Assembly: GCA_033297205.1 (NCBI GenBank)
Contig: MU859380.1
Coordinates: 1-24,346 of the forward strand
Direction: 5' to 3'
DNA length: 24,346 nt
DNA from: Pseudoneurospora amorphoporcata
Taxonomy: Eukaryota > Ascomycota > Sordariomycetes > Sordariales > Sordariaceae
In this document: one piece after another, positions 8,812 through 17,700 of the stretch
Position numbering within the stretch: the first letter of the stretch is position 1
How the letters are laid out: each line of letters begins with the position of its first letter
Program-made: the position numbers and the translations under genes
Notes under the pieces: model-generated
The model's input: the letters and a program-made list of their open reading frames with translations, nothing else
Database searches by the model: none
What the model was told of the DNA's origin: nothing

Positions 8812-8987
8812 GTGTGACGAACGGCAGTCTGATCTGCCTAAATGAGATAGCTGAAGGTGAAGACTATCAGAAGACGTTCAGTGAAGCCAAAAGGTTCACA
8901 ACAAGTATGGTAGCGTCATACTAGTCTCAATGATGATGATCTGTTGACTACTGCAGAACTATCTAACAATCTGAGTTCTCCAGTCGT

Positions 8988-8996
8988 CCTTTTATA
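8988..8996 (-). promoter_or_regulatory. TATA box of the retrotransposon promoter
   Basis: TATAAAAGG on the element strand, 44 nt upstream of the AGTAGTCAAC that pairs with the primer site. The related solo LTR keeps TATAAAGG at the matching place, and the other LTR has the identical box. Confidence 0.7.
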
Positions 8997-9043
8997 CCTT
9001 GGTGCCTTCTAGTTACATGTGTCTGGCTCATTGGTCGTAGCTT

Positions 9044-9167
9044 GGCTCATGAGCTTCTTCCTGGCTCATGAGCTCCTTTCTGGCTCATGAGCTCCTTTTT
9101 GGCTCATGAGCTCTTTTCTGGCTCATGAGCTTCTTTCTGGCTCATGAGCTCCTTTCTGGCTCATGAG
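9044..9167. repeat. Tandem array in U3: seven copies of GGCTCATGAG at 19-bp period
   Basis: Copies start at 9044, 9063, 9082, 9101, 9120, 9139 and 9158. It is the same array as in the other LTR with one CTCCTTTCT-type unit fewer, so copy number changed after or during insertion. Confidence 0.95.
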
Positions 9168-9430
9168 CCTGTCTTGGCAGTTATGAGCCCTCCTTGCCTG
9201 ATCCTGGCTCTTACCCCTGATATCACAGGATTATCCTGTGATATGCCCACCCTGCACCGACCCTTGATGTGCCATGCCCATTGTTATGGCACGGTCATGT
9301 GCAGGGTCATGTGCGCGCACGAACTGCCTTCTAGGGCTCTCGCTCCGCACACACCCTTCCTTTCCTTTCCTTGCACAACAACGCATATCCATGGTTCGGT
9401 GGGCCCGTGTCATCACTTAAGTTCGTAACA

Positions 9431-9435
9431 GTTTG
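9431..9435. repeat. Target site duplication GTTTG (right copy)
   Basis: Identical to 2515-2519 and directly adjoining the LTR end at 9430. Confidence 0.95.
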
Positions 9436-9853
9436 TAAATGGATATACTCTATTATTTCAATCTTCCTAGTACTTGGAAGCTCAGGCGACTTATATAAAA
9501 CGAGTTGTTTCAGATCAGGCTACAGGCCGAAGGGAAGAATACTTCCAAGTATGAGGAAGGAGCGAATTGCCTCTAGTACAAACCTTACAAGTTGTCCTAT
9601 CCGCGTCTGAAACAAACAAAAGTAAACTTCAACCGTCGTAAGGCTTAGAGACAGCTACGAAGGTTCATAGCTTAAGCCTCCGGGTAGCTATACCTAAACA
9701 TTAGCATTTCTAGGGACCAGTGTACGGCAATAATGCGAGTTCCCGGTTTAGCCGCAGTGTCACGGCCCGATCCATCTTATAAAAATTACTCCCTGAATCC
9801 AAAAACATTTCCCAGCGTGAAGCCTTCAAAAGTCAAATGATCGGCTCCGGGAT
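9436..9853. other. Non-coding spacer between the retrotransposon and a solo LTR
   Basis: No open frame with recognisable content. A TATATAAAA-like string lies near 9491, without a gene after it. Confidence 0.4.
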
Positions 9854-9858
9854 ACTAA
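9854..9858. repeat. Target site duplication ACTAA of the solo LTR (partner at 10246-10250)
   Basis: ACTAA directly precedes TGTGACGAAC at 9859 and directly follows GTTCGTAACA ending at 10245; 5 bp, as for the full element. Confidence 0.9.
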
Positions 9859-10245
9859 TGTGACGAACGGCAGTCTGATCTGCCTAAGTGGGATAGCTGA
9901 AGGTAAAGACTATCAGTGCTGTTCGGTGAAGCCAAAAGGTTCACAACAAGTATGGTGGCGTCATACGTGTCTCGGTGATAATGATCAATTGACTACTGTC
10001 GAACTATCTAACAATCTGAGTTCTTCAGTCGTCCCTTTATACTTCTGACACCTTGTCTCCCATTTGCCTGGTTGGTGTCTGCTCACGATGGTGTTCTGCT
10101 CACGGTGAGCGCTTCCTCTCTGTGAGCACCCTTCGGGCGTTCCCCTGTCCCTGTTCCTGGTCTTACGTCACACTATCTTATTGTAAGCGGGGCTGTCACA
10201 TCCCAACAACCTGGTTAGTCCGCGTTATTACTTAAGTTCGTAACA
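9859..10245 (-). repeat. Solo LTR of a related retrotransposon subfamily
   Basis: It begins TGTGACGAACGGCAG and ends GTTCGTAACA like the LTRs of the full element and lies in the same orientation, but is only 387 bp long. Similarity is strong over R-U5 (about 9859-10040, including TATAAAGG on minus and the self-priming segment with one change). The U3 half differs: the 19-bp array is absent and a few CTGCTCACG-like units stand in its place. A perfect ACTAA duplication flanks it (9854-9858 and 10246-10250), so it is an independent insertion later reduced by LTR-LTR recombination. Confidence 0.92.
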
Positions 10246-10250
10246 ACTAA

Positions 10251-11393
10251 CAATATCTGCCAGCGAAGTATTATTCCTACAAATTTGAGGATTGCAGCGG
10301 TCAATGCAAAGTCCAATCCGTTGCCAACTCCTTCCGCCTTATACGCCAAGTAAAGACCTTGAAGTTATTTTAAACTACGTTACAAGGACTTGGAAGACCA
10401 GCACAGTACTCTTTATCTGAACTTGGACATTTACAAATCCGCCCGGTTACCCGTCTACAATAGAGTCTGGACAATAATAAGTTAAAAGTCAACAAGGTGT
10501 TGTTTGTGTGGAATTTGGTAAGGACGAGGAGGTTTGAAGTCCAGAGGAGCCAGAGGCTCGGAAGGACCTGGAGTGGGTTGCATCTGGAGACCGCCTAACC
10601 CTAATTCTGGCTGAGCCAGCACTAGGGTTAGGGTTCTGACCGCCATATCTAGAAACACATCTCCCCACAATCACTATTAGCTGCATTTCCGCACCTCCCG
10701 AAGGATTAATTGATTAAAGAGATGCGAGAAAAGAACTAGCAAACATCATTTCTTAGCCTAGAATAGGAATTATCCTAACTTTTCTCTTGTGCCTACGTAT
10801 AAAACGAGTTAGAAGGAAAATATTCAATATCTTATAGAGCACCCGACTCTTCAATAAATAGACTATCAGCTTCCGAAGCGAACGTCAGAGTTGTCAAAAT
10901 TGGATTTATTCTACTAGAAGGCGACCACAACCAAGCACATCCGACATCGTGGCTTGGGGAAGAGGCCGTGTCGGAAGTGGTGGTAGGGTAGAGGGTTGGG
11001 GCCGGCGAGGCGGGAGTAGGGTTCGGAGGTTGTCATACGGTCGTTCACACGGCCTCCCTAATAGGCCATCGAACTAACGATCCGTTCAACCAACACATCT
11101 CCGGACTTTCGAACTCACAAAACCAACGACAGCCAACGAACCAATACTGGGCGGCCAGCCAAGGGAAGGGCGCCAACAAGAAGGATGAGATTGGAGCGGC
11201 TAATCAGAACCTTATAAAGTAGCCTTTCAGCCTCAGGCCAATAGAGTAGTACGATCTTCTTTGGGTATAAGAAGGCCAGAAGATCTGCCCTCGAGAAGAG
11301 GACTTTCGTTCAGATCAAACAAGGCCTTCGAAACTAAAGAAGATTATCAACTAGATTGAACCTTCTTATTCCAAGTCCAGAATACTGCCCTTG
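10251..11393. other. Long intergenic stretch without a convincing gene
   Basis: Short overlapping frames at 10482-10686 (minus) are Pro/Leu-rich and lack a motif. The part at 11031-11321 resembles a fungal LTR in style (CTTATAAAGTAG near 11211, TG and CA ends possible), but its flanks do not match, so it stays uncalled. A telomere-motif hairpin lies at 10594-10632. Confidence 0.35.
10594..10632. repeat. Nested inverted repeat with telomere-like motifs
   Basis: Outer arms CCTAACCCTA (10594-10603) and TAGGGTTAGG (10623-10632) are perfect complements. An inner stem CTGGC/GCCAG (10607-10611, 10615-10619) has a TGA loop, with 3-base bulges (ATT, CAC) placed symmetrically. The arms hold about two units of the TTAGGG telomere repeat in inverted orientation. 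Confidence 0.75.
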
Positions 11394-11765
11394 TCACAGA
11401 GGTTGTAGAGCAGACAGCACGATCTGCTCGGGAGGCGGATGCGCGATAATTGTCGGGATTAGGGGGATTTCGGAAGCGGAAGCTGGCGCCGACGCGGACG
11501 GTAAGGCTGGTGCGGTTGGCGGGGTCGCAGGCGGAGATGAGACTCCACTAGCTGCCTTGGATGCGCCGTCGGGTTTATGCTTCCCCAGCAGCCTGTTCTT
11601 AACCTGCGAAAGTCGTCCCATACTATTCTGAACACCGGCCACAAGCCGCATCGTAGCTTTGAGGAAGGACGTCTTCACTGAGGTGATATAGTGAGGCACT
11701 TGAAGATGATCGTTTTGTCTCGGCGTTTTATTTCGAAGGTAGCGGATGTTATGTTTGATGATCAA
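11394..11765 (-). CDS. Hypothetical protein, Ala/Pro-rich C-terminus (doubtful)
   Basis: The minus-strand frame is open upstream beyond 11765 without an ATG there; the first ATG within it begins MRLVAGVQNSMGRLS. It gives a basic N-terminal part and a C-terminal Ala/Pro/Ser-rich low-complexity tail that ends at 11394. I recognise no domain, signal peptide or membrane segment. The opposite strand is open too (Gly/Ala-rich), a common effect of GC-biased codons, so at most one of the two is real. Neighbouring sequence gives no clue. It may be the last exon of a decayed gene or a chance frame. Confidence 0.22.
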   Translation of the reverse strand: MIIKHNIRYLRNKTPRQNDHLQVPHYITSVKTSFLKATMRLVAGVQNSMGRLSQVKNRLLGKHKPDGASKAASGVSSPPATPPTAPALPSASAPASASEIPLIPTIIAHPPPEQIVLSALQPL

Positions 11766-12646
11766 TGGATTGAGTTTATAGAAGTGCTGGGAATTATTCT
11801 CGTGCCATCCGGGACAAAAGAAGGAAAAGAAACTAGAGCCCTATATTTTCTCGAAGCTGTAATAGACTATGGGACTTTCTACGTTATTACCTTGTCAGGC
11901 GCGAGATGGCTGGCGGCTCCCTCCCAATTACACGCCAATTACCCAAACGACATTTCTCTTTTGAGGCTGGGCATTCATGGACCCGGAAGGTTCAGGGCGC
12001 CAAATCAATTGTCTAGGTTGGGCGAGAGTCGTGGCTTTCCGTCACGAGTCTACAGGATTGGCAATAGTGTACCAAAGCAGCAGGCGTGGCGCGGGTAGGG
12101 CTGTAAATCCGAGTGGAACCTGCAAATTGCAATAGAGCCTAGGCTGCCAGTGCTGTCAACAAATTAAATGGAGTCTTTATCAACTCTGTCCTCCGGGACG
12201 AAATGTTTTATCAGCTTGAGAAGGGGTCCTTCTAGCATGTCTGAAAAAGGAAACATTTTGGCCGTTTGCGGCATCTGATTGGTTCGACAATGTGCGCTTA
12301 GCATATGACCACTCAAGGATTGCCTAGCATCCTGATATCCCAAGAGTTTACTGGAAAGGATTTATAAAGGATCGAGAGTATTCTGAGTTGTAAATGTAAA
12401 GGATGATGTATCGAAGGAGGGCAGTAAGGTAAATATTGCTAAGGTACCTTCATTGTTTAGCCAAACGATATAACCAAATAAGAAACCGAGCAGCAAGAGA
12501 CTTACCAGATATAACGACGACAAGGCAGGGTGGAACTGTTATCTTCTAACAAAAAAGAGAGAAAGAAATATCAGATATATAATATTGTTCCTAATTCTAA
12601 CCTTCTTCTCTAAAGTAAGCCGATCATCTGATTTTTGCTAGACGGC
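11766..12646. other. Intergenic; no supported gene
   Basis: A plus-strand frame at 11691-12098 (135 codons) has no recognisable motif and overlaps the minus-strand ORF. The stretch 12370-12600 is AT-rich with short purine runs. Nothing else stands out. Confidence 0.35.
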
Positions 12647-12871
12647 CTAATTAACGTGATTCTGAGTACTACCAGACATCTTCAGAAAACGTCGTCTTAA
12701 TATCCTCAGACGGCACCTGGACTTTCTATTGTCGAGATTGAAGTTCGATAGTGCCTCATCCATCTCTTCAATATCCTCGATAAGTTCGTTCTCGCTGCTT
12801 AACCTCTCCAGCTCCTCCTGGAGAAGCGCGATAAGGCGTCCAAATGCCCTATTTATTACCCTGTTCAGGAT
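12647..12871 (-). pseudogene. Short coiled-coil reading frame without start codon
   Basis: On minus, 74 codons are open from 12871 to a TAG at 12647-12649. They code for a strongly helical, heptad-like peptide rich in Leu and Glu (LLQEELERLSSENELIEDIE), then a basic segment (SRCRLRILRRRFLK). There is no ATG near the 5' end, and upstream in frame is a TGA. It looks like the C-terminal exon or remnant of a larger protein, for instance a transposase or regulator tail, but I cannot place the family. The opposite strand gives a Ser-rich frame that is most likely its shadow. Confidence 0.35.
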
Positions 12872-13242
12872 TCAGAGGAAATTTGTTGTGAGGGTGGTCA
12901 CGTGGCCTCTGTGCCAGCGCCATTCGTGCACGGCCCTAGCGGCCTCTCCCTCTCCTGTCCTACTTTTTAGCCTTCCAGACTAGCTGCCTCTCTTTCTCTC
13001 TCCATAGCAACACACACAGTCATTCTAGCCTGTTCACAAAATTAGTGTTAGACGAGTGTGACTGTTATAGACTTTCAACTGCTTATTCGGGGACGTATAT
13101 TCCTACCTCACCAAAATCGCGCTCATTACCTAGTGCCGACTATATCTTTCCTTAAATTCCCTTGCCATCTATTATATCTAGCGAATGCAGATCCGGCGGA
13201 GGCGGAGAATTCATCATCTAAGGGGTGACCAACTTGGACGTA
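12872..13242. other. Intergenic; no gene seen
   Basis: A CT-rich tract lies near 12989-13003. No open frame is worth calling. Confidence 0.4.
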
Positions 13243-13713
13243 CTAACTAACATCGAACTTGGCCTGGGATCCTAGGTAGGGGCGTTGGAAGTAGGTGGCA
13301 GGTACGAAAGACGGTTCGAACGAGGCTTCCGTTAGGTAATTAAGCAGGTTAGGAGTCTTCTCTCTTAATATGAAATACATCTCGTCACCCATTGTTGACA
13401 GGGGGTGCTGAGGACTATTGGGTTCCCCAGTTAGCTGGCTCAGGTCCGTGAATGTAATATTCAAATCACTAATAGGAATAGGTGCGATTCTCACTAAATC
13501 TATTACGGTTCTGCATACCCCATTAACGAAACCACCCACCAATAATACTAAGGAAATCAGGTCAAAATCAGGTGAGGTGGTCGGACCGCTAACCTCGATA
13601 GAGGATAACCAGACTCCACTTTTGAAATCTGAGAGGTTGCGGGGGCAGCGAAGGAAACCTCCGGACTTAGGCAGCTGTAGAGCCCAGCAAGGCCAAAGAA
13701 TCATTGGAACCAA
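13243..13713 (-). CDS. Hypothetical protein of about 150 residues
   Basis: The frame has no ATG at its edge: a TGA lies just upstream of 13713, and the first ATG is three codons in (MILWPCWALQLP). It contains one possible hydrophobic segment (LISLVLLVGGFVNGVC, middle of the protein), followed by a soluble-looking half (MGDEMYFILREKTPNLLNYL) that ends at 13243. Codon use and absence of low complexity make it more gene-like than other frames nearby. I know no family for it. It could be an internal exon or decayed copy of a larger protein. A poly(A)-tailed insertion lies some 50 bp upstream of the frame and might have cut off its original start. Confidence 0.3.
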   Translation of the reverse strand: MVPMILWPCWALQLPKSGGFLRCPRNLSDFKSGVWLSSIEVSGPTTSPDFDLISLVLLVGGFVNGVCRTVIDLVRIAPIPISDLNITFTDLSQLTGEPNSPQHPLSTMGDEMYFILREKTPNLLNYLTEASFEPSFVPATYFQRPYLGSQAKFDVS

Positions 13714-13751
13714 TCAGTAGTGGTTGTCCCGAGTTCCGAGAAAACATATAC

Positions 13752-13945
13752 ATAGGATTTACTTTTTTTTTTTTTTTTTTTTTCAAAAAAAGTCTCTTAC
13801 TAGAGTCATGCGTTCCATGCGCGATATATTCATAGGGGGTGGGAGGCGAGGGGAATTTCACGGGGCGATCATAGTCTGCACAAGAGAACACTACATCCGG
13901 TGAGAGTAACTTTTCCCATATATGGATCCTCCCAGAATAGGATTT
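13752..13945 (-). mobile_element. Poly(A)-tailed retroposon-like insertion with 9-bp target duplication
   Basis: ATAGGATTT occurs at 13752-13760 and again at 13937-13945. Between them lie about 175 bp which, read on minus, end in a run of 21 A (complement 13763-13783) two bases before the duplication. A body ending in poly(A) and flanked by a short duplication is the mark of LINE-driven retroposition: a SINE, a truncated LINE or a processed RNA copy. I cannot find clear A and B boxes, nor place the body (GGAGGATCCATATATGGG at its 5' end) in a known RNA family. Confidence 0.55.
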
Positions 13946-14127
13946 CATGAGCGTTGCGTCCTCACTCTATAGACCTGATAGGAGAAAATGGTCCTATAAG
14001 AGTAGTGCGAGTGAAGACCGTGAATTGTCTAGTTTACATTCACAACTTACACCAAAATACGTCGAGTTCCACGTACGAAGACGTCAGAGGTACTTGAATC
14101 GTTGATCCAAGCCGAGTAACCAATCAA

Positions 14128-14199
14128 GGTCCGCTGGCTCAATGGCAGAGCGTCTGACTACGAATCAGGAGGTTCCAGGTTCGACCCCTGGGTGGATCG
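14128..14199 (+). tRNA. trnR(acg): tRNA-Arg (anticodon ACG)
   Basis: The 72-nt cloverleaf can be folded by hand. The acceptor stem is GGTCCGC with GTGGATC (two G-T pairs) and discriminator G. The D stem is GCTC/GAGC. The anticodon arm is TCTGA-CTACGAA-TCAGG, with ACG at positions 34-36 reading CGU and, as inosine, CGC and CGA codons. The T arm is CCAGG-TTCGACC-CCTGG. The internal promoter is intact: A box TGGCTCAATGG and B box GGTTCGACCCC. There is no intron and no encoded CCA. A T7 run follows at 14205 as Pol III terminator. It seems the only fully intact gene outside the retrotransposon's gag. Confidence 0.93.
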
Positions 14200-14204
14200 A
14201 TTCA

Positions 14205-14211
14205 TTTTTTT
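14205..14211 (+). terminator. Pol III terminator of tRNA-Arg
   Basis: Seven T in a row, six bases after the mature tRNA end; a second T6 run follows at 14216-14221. Confidence 0.8.
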
Positions 14212-14221
14212 GAAGTTTTTT

Positions 14222-14719
14222 CCTTGCCATTTTTCTCTTCCTTTTATAACTGTCTCCAATAGTTTGCATTTCCCCTCTCCTTTCCTTTCAACCAGACTCT
14301 AACTATGGCGGTAGTTCCGACGGTGATAATATAAAGGTGCCATATCTGCGAACCTAGTTAATATGTACATGGATTGTTGGTATCTTGGGTTTGGTGCCCA
14401 ATACCTCATGAAAGACGCGTCCCAGCTATCCTCAACGTTGATTTCACCGTTATTATAGAATACCAGATCCTATCATCACAGAGGAGCATTAGCAACTGAA
14501 CAGAGAGCGTAAAAAGCAATATAAGGGAGGTTCTTGGAGAGGGCAAGGGACGGCTCCAGTCAGATATCATCGGTCAGTTTAACCTATACTTACCTGCATA
14601 ATAAATCTAATGCTCTCGCTCGACAAATAGCCATCGTTAAATAGGTTTTGAGCCCATTGCCGCAGGTTTCGCTAGAGCCGATTGCTCCCAGAAGGAAGGC
14701 CTTCATCTGTGCCAATATA
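14222..14719. other. Intergenic between tRNA-Arg and the chitinase 3' end
   Basis: CT-rich at 14265-14290, otherwise unremarkable. I see no gene; the left part may hold the 3' untranslated region of the chitinase. Confidence 0.4.
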
Positions 14720-17700
14720 CTACAACTCATCCTCTAGGCATACGAAGCCGTCTCTTCGAACCCGCCTATCCACATTGACATTGCCTTGAACTCGCCACGC
14801 ACCATAGGGTGTAGGGCCGTTGGTGGATTCGTGGCCATAGAAGACTCGGATGTTTTACATACCAATATAAGTATACCCGTCGACTTCTCTCAGGAACGGG
14901 TAATTGTTGAAATCGGCGTTGATGTGGAAGTGAAATACGACCCATCTATCTGGCTCGCCATGGTTGAGGGTGTGTATGTCTCGATATTGGTCGTACTCAT
15001 TCCCACTCGGCTGGCCAGGGTTCGGTCCGATCCAGTACGCCAGCTCGAACATAGGACCGGCCCGCGCTCCGTCAATCCACTGCCACCGGGCGTAGTGTAG
15101 GCTTAGATCACCATTCAAGATGCCGTAGAGGATGACGTCTATAAAGGGCTGCCCGTTCTCTCCCGCCTCCATCCACCAGACGAGCCAGTGAACAGTTTGA
15201 CACCCGTACTGGATGACTGCAACTAGACGTCGCGCTTTCTCCGCGTGCCGACATAGTAACAGAATGCTTGCTCCGTTCGCTAGTTTGCCCTTATTCCTGG
15301 ACCAGCGCGCAAGGGGTTAAGGAGAATATGGTCGATGAGTGAATGTGGGTCCAAAATATTTAGGTGTTGGTTGAAATACGCCCGTAGGTTGTCAGCCTTA
15401 AGAATTGTGTCGTAGTGGCCTGCAAAAATATCGTTCTATATAACCGAGAATTGTTTTAGCACACTATCTGCCGCCGTGAGCATCAGCGCAGCATACTGTA
15501 CCAGCCTTAGGTAATGATCGAGCTTACAATCGGAAGCTCTTCCATAGAGGACGCGGTACTTCGCAGCCTCCAGCTCCAGAGAACGTTTCTAGTTCGCAGC
15601 CCCGGTGAACATATCACCAGGATCGACAAATAGAACGGTGGCTGGACATGTTGGGTTTTGTATATAATCTTCTAGTAGCGTCTGGAACTCCTTGTTTTAC
15701 ACGCCGCTATAGGGATTATTATCGCCTCGCGGGACCAAGGCCACTGGCGGCTTATAGCAATACACCCAGGCGCCGCCGTAGCAGCCACTATTTGTCCCGG
15801 AATAGGGGCTGGTGACTTCGGTGGCCACCTTAATTCGGTCCGGGCCACATACGTCTTCGCAGATGAAGTCCTTGCCGGGAAACTTGGGCGGGTCTGCCTT
15901 TTTAACCCATTCGCAATTGGTAAAATCAGCTGGCGTAGGGTTCTGGCAGCAGTAGTGCTTGTTCCCAGAAACACAAGGCTGTTCACCGCCGTCGGCGGTG
16001 TTGGTCGATACAAACGGGCAAGTCCTAGTCCGAGGGGCAACAGAACATAGACACACCGTCGGCAAGACAGTTTTCTATACTCAACATGGCCTCCTTGTGG
16101 CCATCACGCTGCACTGCCTTAAAACCGTCGGAATAGCCACCGTAGCACCCTGACCAGCGGCATGTCTTGACGGGCTGTAGAAGATCGCGGACGGGCTGTT
16201 TGATGGCAAAGTTGGGCATTGCCATCTGTTTGCGTCCAACAGCCGATGTCAGGGCCTTGATATTGGTGCCTTCTTTATCGTCCTGGCTCATGGCCCAAAC
16301 CATAACGCCTAGTATACACTAGCCCCTAATAATATTAGCCTTAAGACGCCATGTGGCAGCGTCATTAAAAGTCACCTACTGGTCGCCCCACGATATACTC
16401 TTGACAACTGCTTCGCGGTGGAGCGTGGGTGTCAACTTCCGAGCGTTGATTTCATCCTGGATCTCGGGATGAAGAAGTACACCGGTCGTGCCAGAACACT
16501 TGCCGGCATTACCACCGGAACTGATTGGGCATCCGGGTGTATTACAGCTTTGGCTGGTTAGAGCAAAGCTATTGTCATGGGCCTACTGGGTGTTCACGGC
16601 AGTAGGGGTGGAATAGAGCTTGAGATTGTCGACAAAGAGGAAAAGGAAGGAAGGTCTGCAGTCCTGAACAGGTCTGCAGAGACACGGCTAAATACTGGAA
16701 TGAACAGGTAGCCTGAATGGCACTGGCCAACTAGAGAGCATGCCTGGGCCTGCAGCCCCAGTCACCATATCTCCGGGCGCCAGCCCATTACAGCTACGGC
16801 TATAAAAGGCCATCCCGAACGTGACTTTGGCAGGCTTGATATTGTTGCGCCACAAAAGGTCAAGTGCTTGTTGAATCTCCGTCATGTTTAACTGAGAATT
16901 CGCGTAGGGACCGGTCCATTTATTGTCAATGTCCCAGGACCCGTACATATCATAGGTCATAACGTTGAACCAGTCCACGTACTTCTCGAGGTTGACAATA
17001 TCGAAGTGTTATAAATACTAGTAGCTGGTAGGAAGAGTCAGCGAAACCTGCTTTTCCAAGCCGCCACCTTTCATCCTGTCGTACAGTACCTTTTGAAAGG
17101 TTACAAAATTTTTGTAGTCGCCGCCTCTGCCACTGCGATCCTCGGCAACTGGGTATTCCCAGTCGATGTCGATGCCATCAAAGCCGTACTTATTCATAAG
17201 TTTGACAAGAGAATCAATGAACTTTTTAGTATTAGCTGAAGACGCAGCGATATCGCTGAACGTTGTCTGCGTGGGACCGGGGTCGTTGAAGGCCCAGCCG
17301 CCTACGGCTATCCAGATGCGGATGTCAGGCTGAATGAGCTTGATGGCACTAATACGCTGCATATAGTCGGCCGTCTTTGAGTCGCCAGCCTTGATCTTAA
17401 ATGAGTTGGGATCAATGGTAGCGAAGGAAAAGATAATATCGGTATAATAACCGTACAGGATCTATTCGGGCAATATCGCGTAGCAAGGACGGTTTGTCGT
17501 TGACCAAGCCTCATAGTAGCCAATAACGCGCGTAACGGGCGCGCTATCGACACTACATGATGGTCGCTTTGAATCCAGTACTGTTATCGAGTGGCTTAAA
17601 TGAAGACTGGAGGATAAGAGGATAGGTTACTTTCACCGGGTTACCCTGACAAAACTCTTCGGTGGTTCCATAGAAGCCGTACTTGCTGCAGCAGACGTTC

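Larger units (their letters stand above)
2520..9430 (-). mobile_element. Complete Ty3/gypsy chromovirus-type LTR retrotransposon
   Basis: The element is 6.9 kb and lies on the minus strand. In its own direction the order is 5' LTR (8813-9430), primer site, gag, pol (protease, RT, RNase H, integrase, chromodomain), a roughly 650-bp 3' region with an antisense gene, polypurine tract, and 3' LTR (2520-3157). In the element's own strand the LTRs begin TGTTACGAAC and end with TTCGTCACA. A GTTTG duplication flanks it. Protease before RT and integrase after RNase H is the Metaviridae (Ty3/gypsy) order, and the C-terminal chromodomain places it among fungal chromoviruses. LTRs differ by four transitions, one 1-bp indel and one 19-bp repeat unit, so insertion is recent. 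It is no longer autonomous: pol has four internal stops and a changed RT catalytic residue. Confidence 0.96.
8813..9430 (-). repeat. 5' LTR of the retrotransposon (618 bp)
   Basis: Direct repeat of 2520-3157, with four transitions, a 1-bp deletion and one 19-bp unit fewer. In the element's direction U3 (9430 down to about 8953) holds the palindromic tandem array (9044-9167), the 25-bp inverted repeat (9220-9244) and a TATA box, followed by R-U5. It promotes the genomic transcript. It is followed on the right by the GTTTG duplication at 9431-9435. Confidence 0.95.

Noticed and set aside
8790..8812. tRNA-type primer binding site
   Set aside because: No TGG-initiated match to a tRNA 3' end beside the LTR; the self-complementary 10-mer explains the site better.
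11031..11321. Possible solo LTR (TGTCATACGG to GATCAAACA)
   Set aside because: Flanking five bases (GAGGT and AGGCC) do not match and no second copy is in the window.
11691..12098. Plus-strand open frame of 135 codons
   Set aside because: No recognisable motif, signal or repeat; no upstream or downstream exon suggested.
12729..12983. Plus-strand Ser-rich open frame
   Set aside because: Its Ser-rich part is the complement of the Glu/Leu heptad frame on minus, and the rest has no motif.
16568..16792. Insert in GH18 as an intron
   Set aside because: Candidate GT donors and the AATAG acceptor do not restore the flanking FYSR-SFALTS frame.
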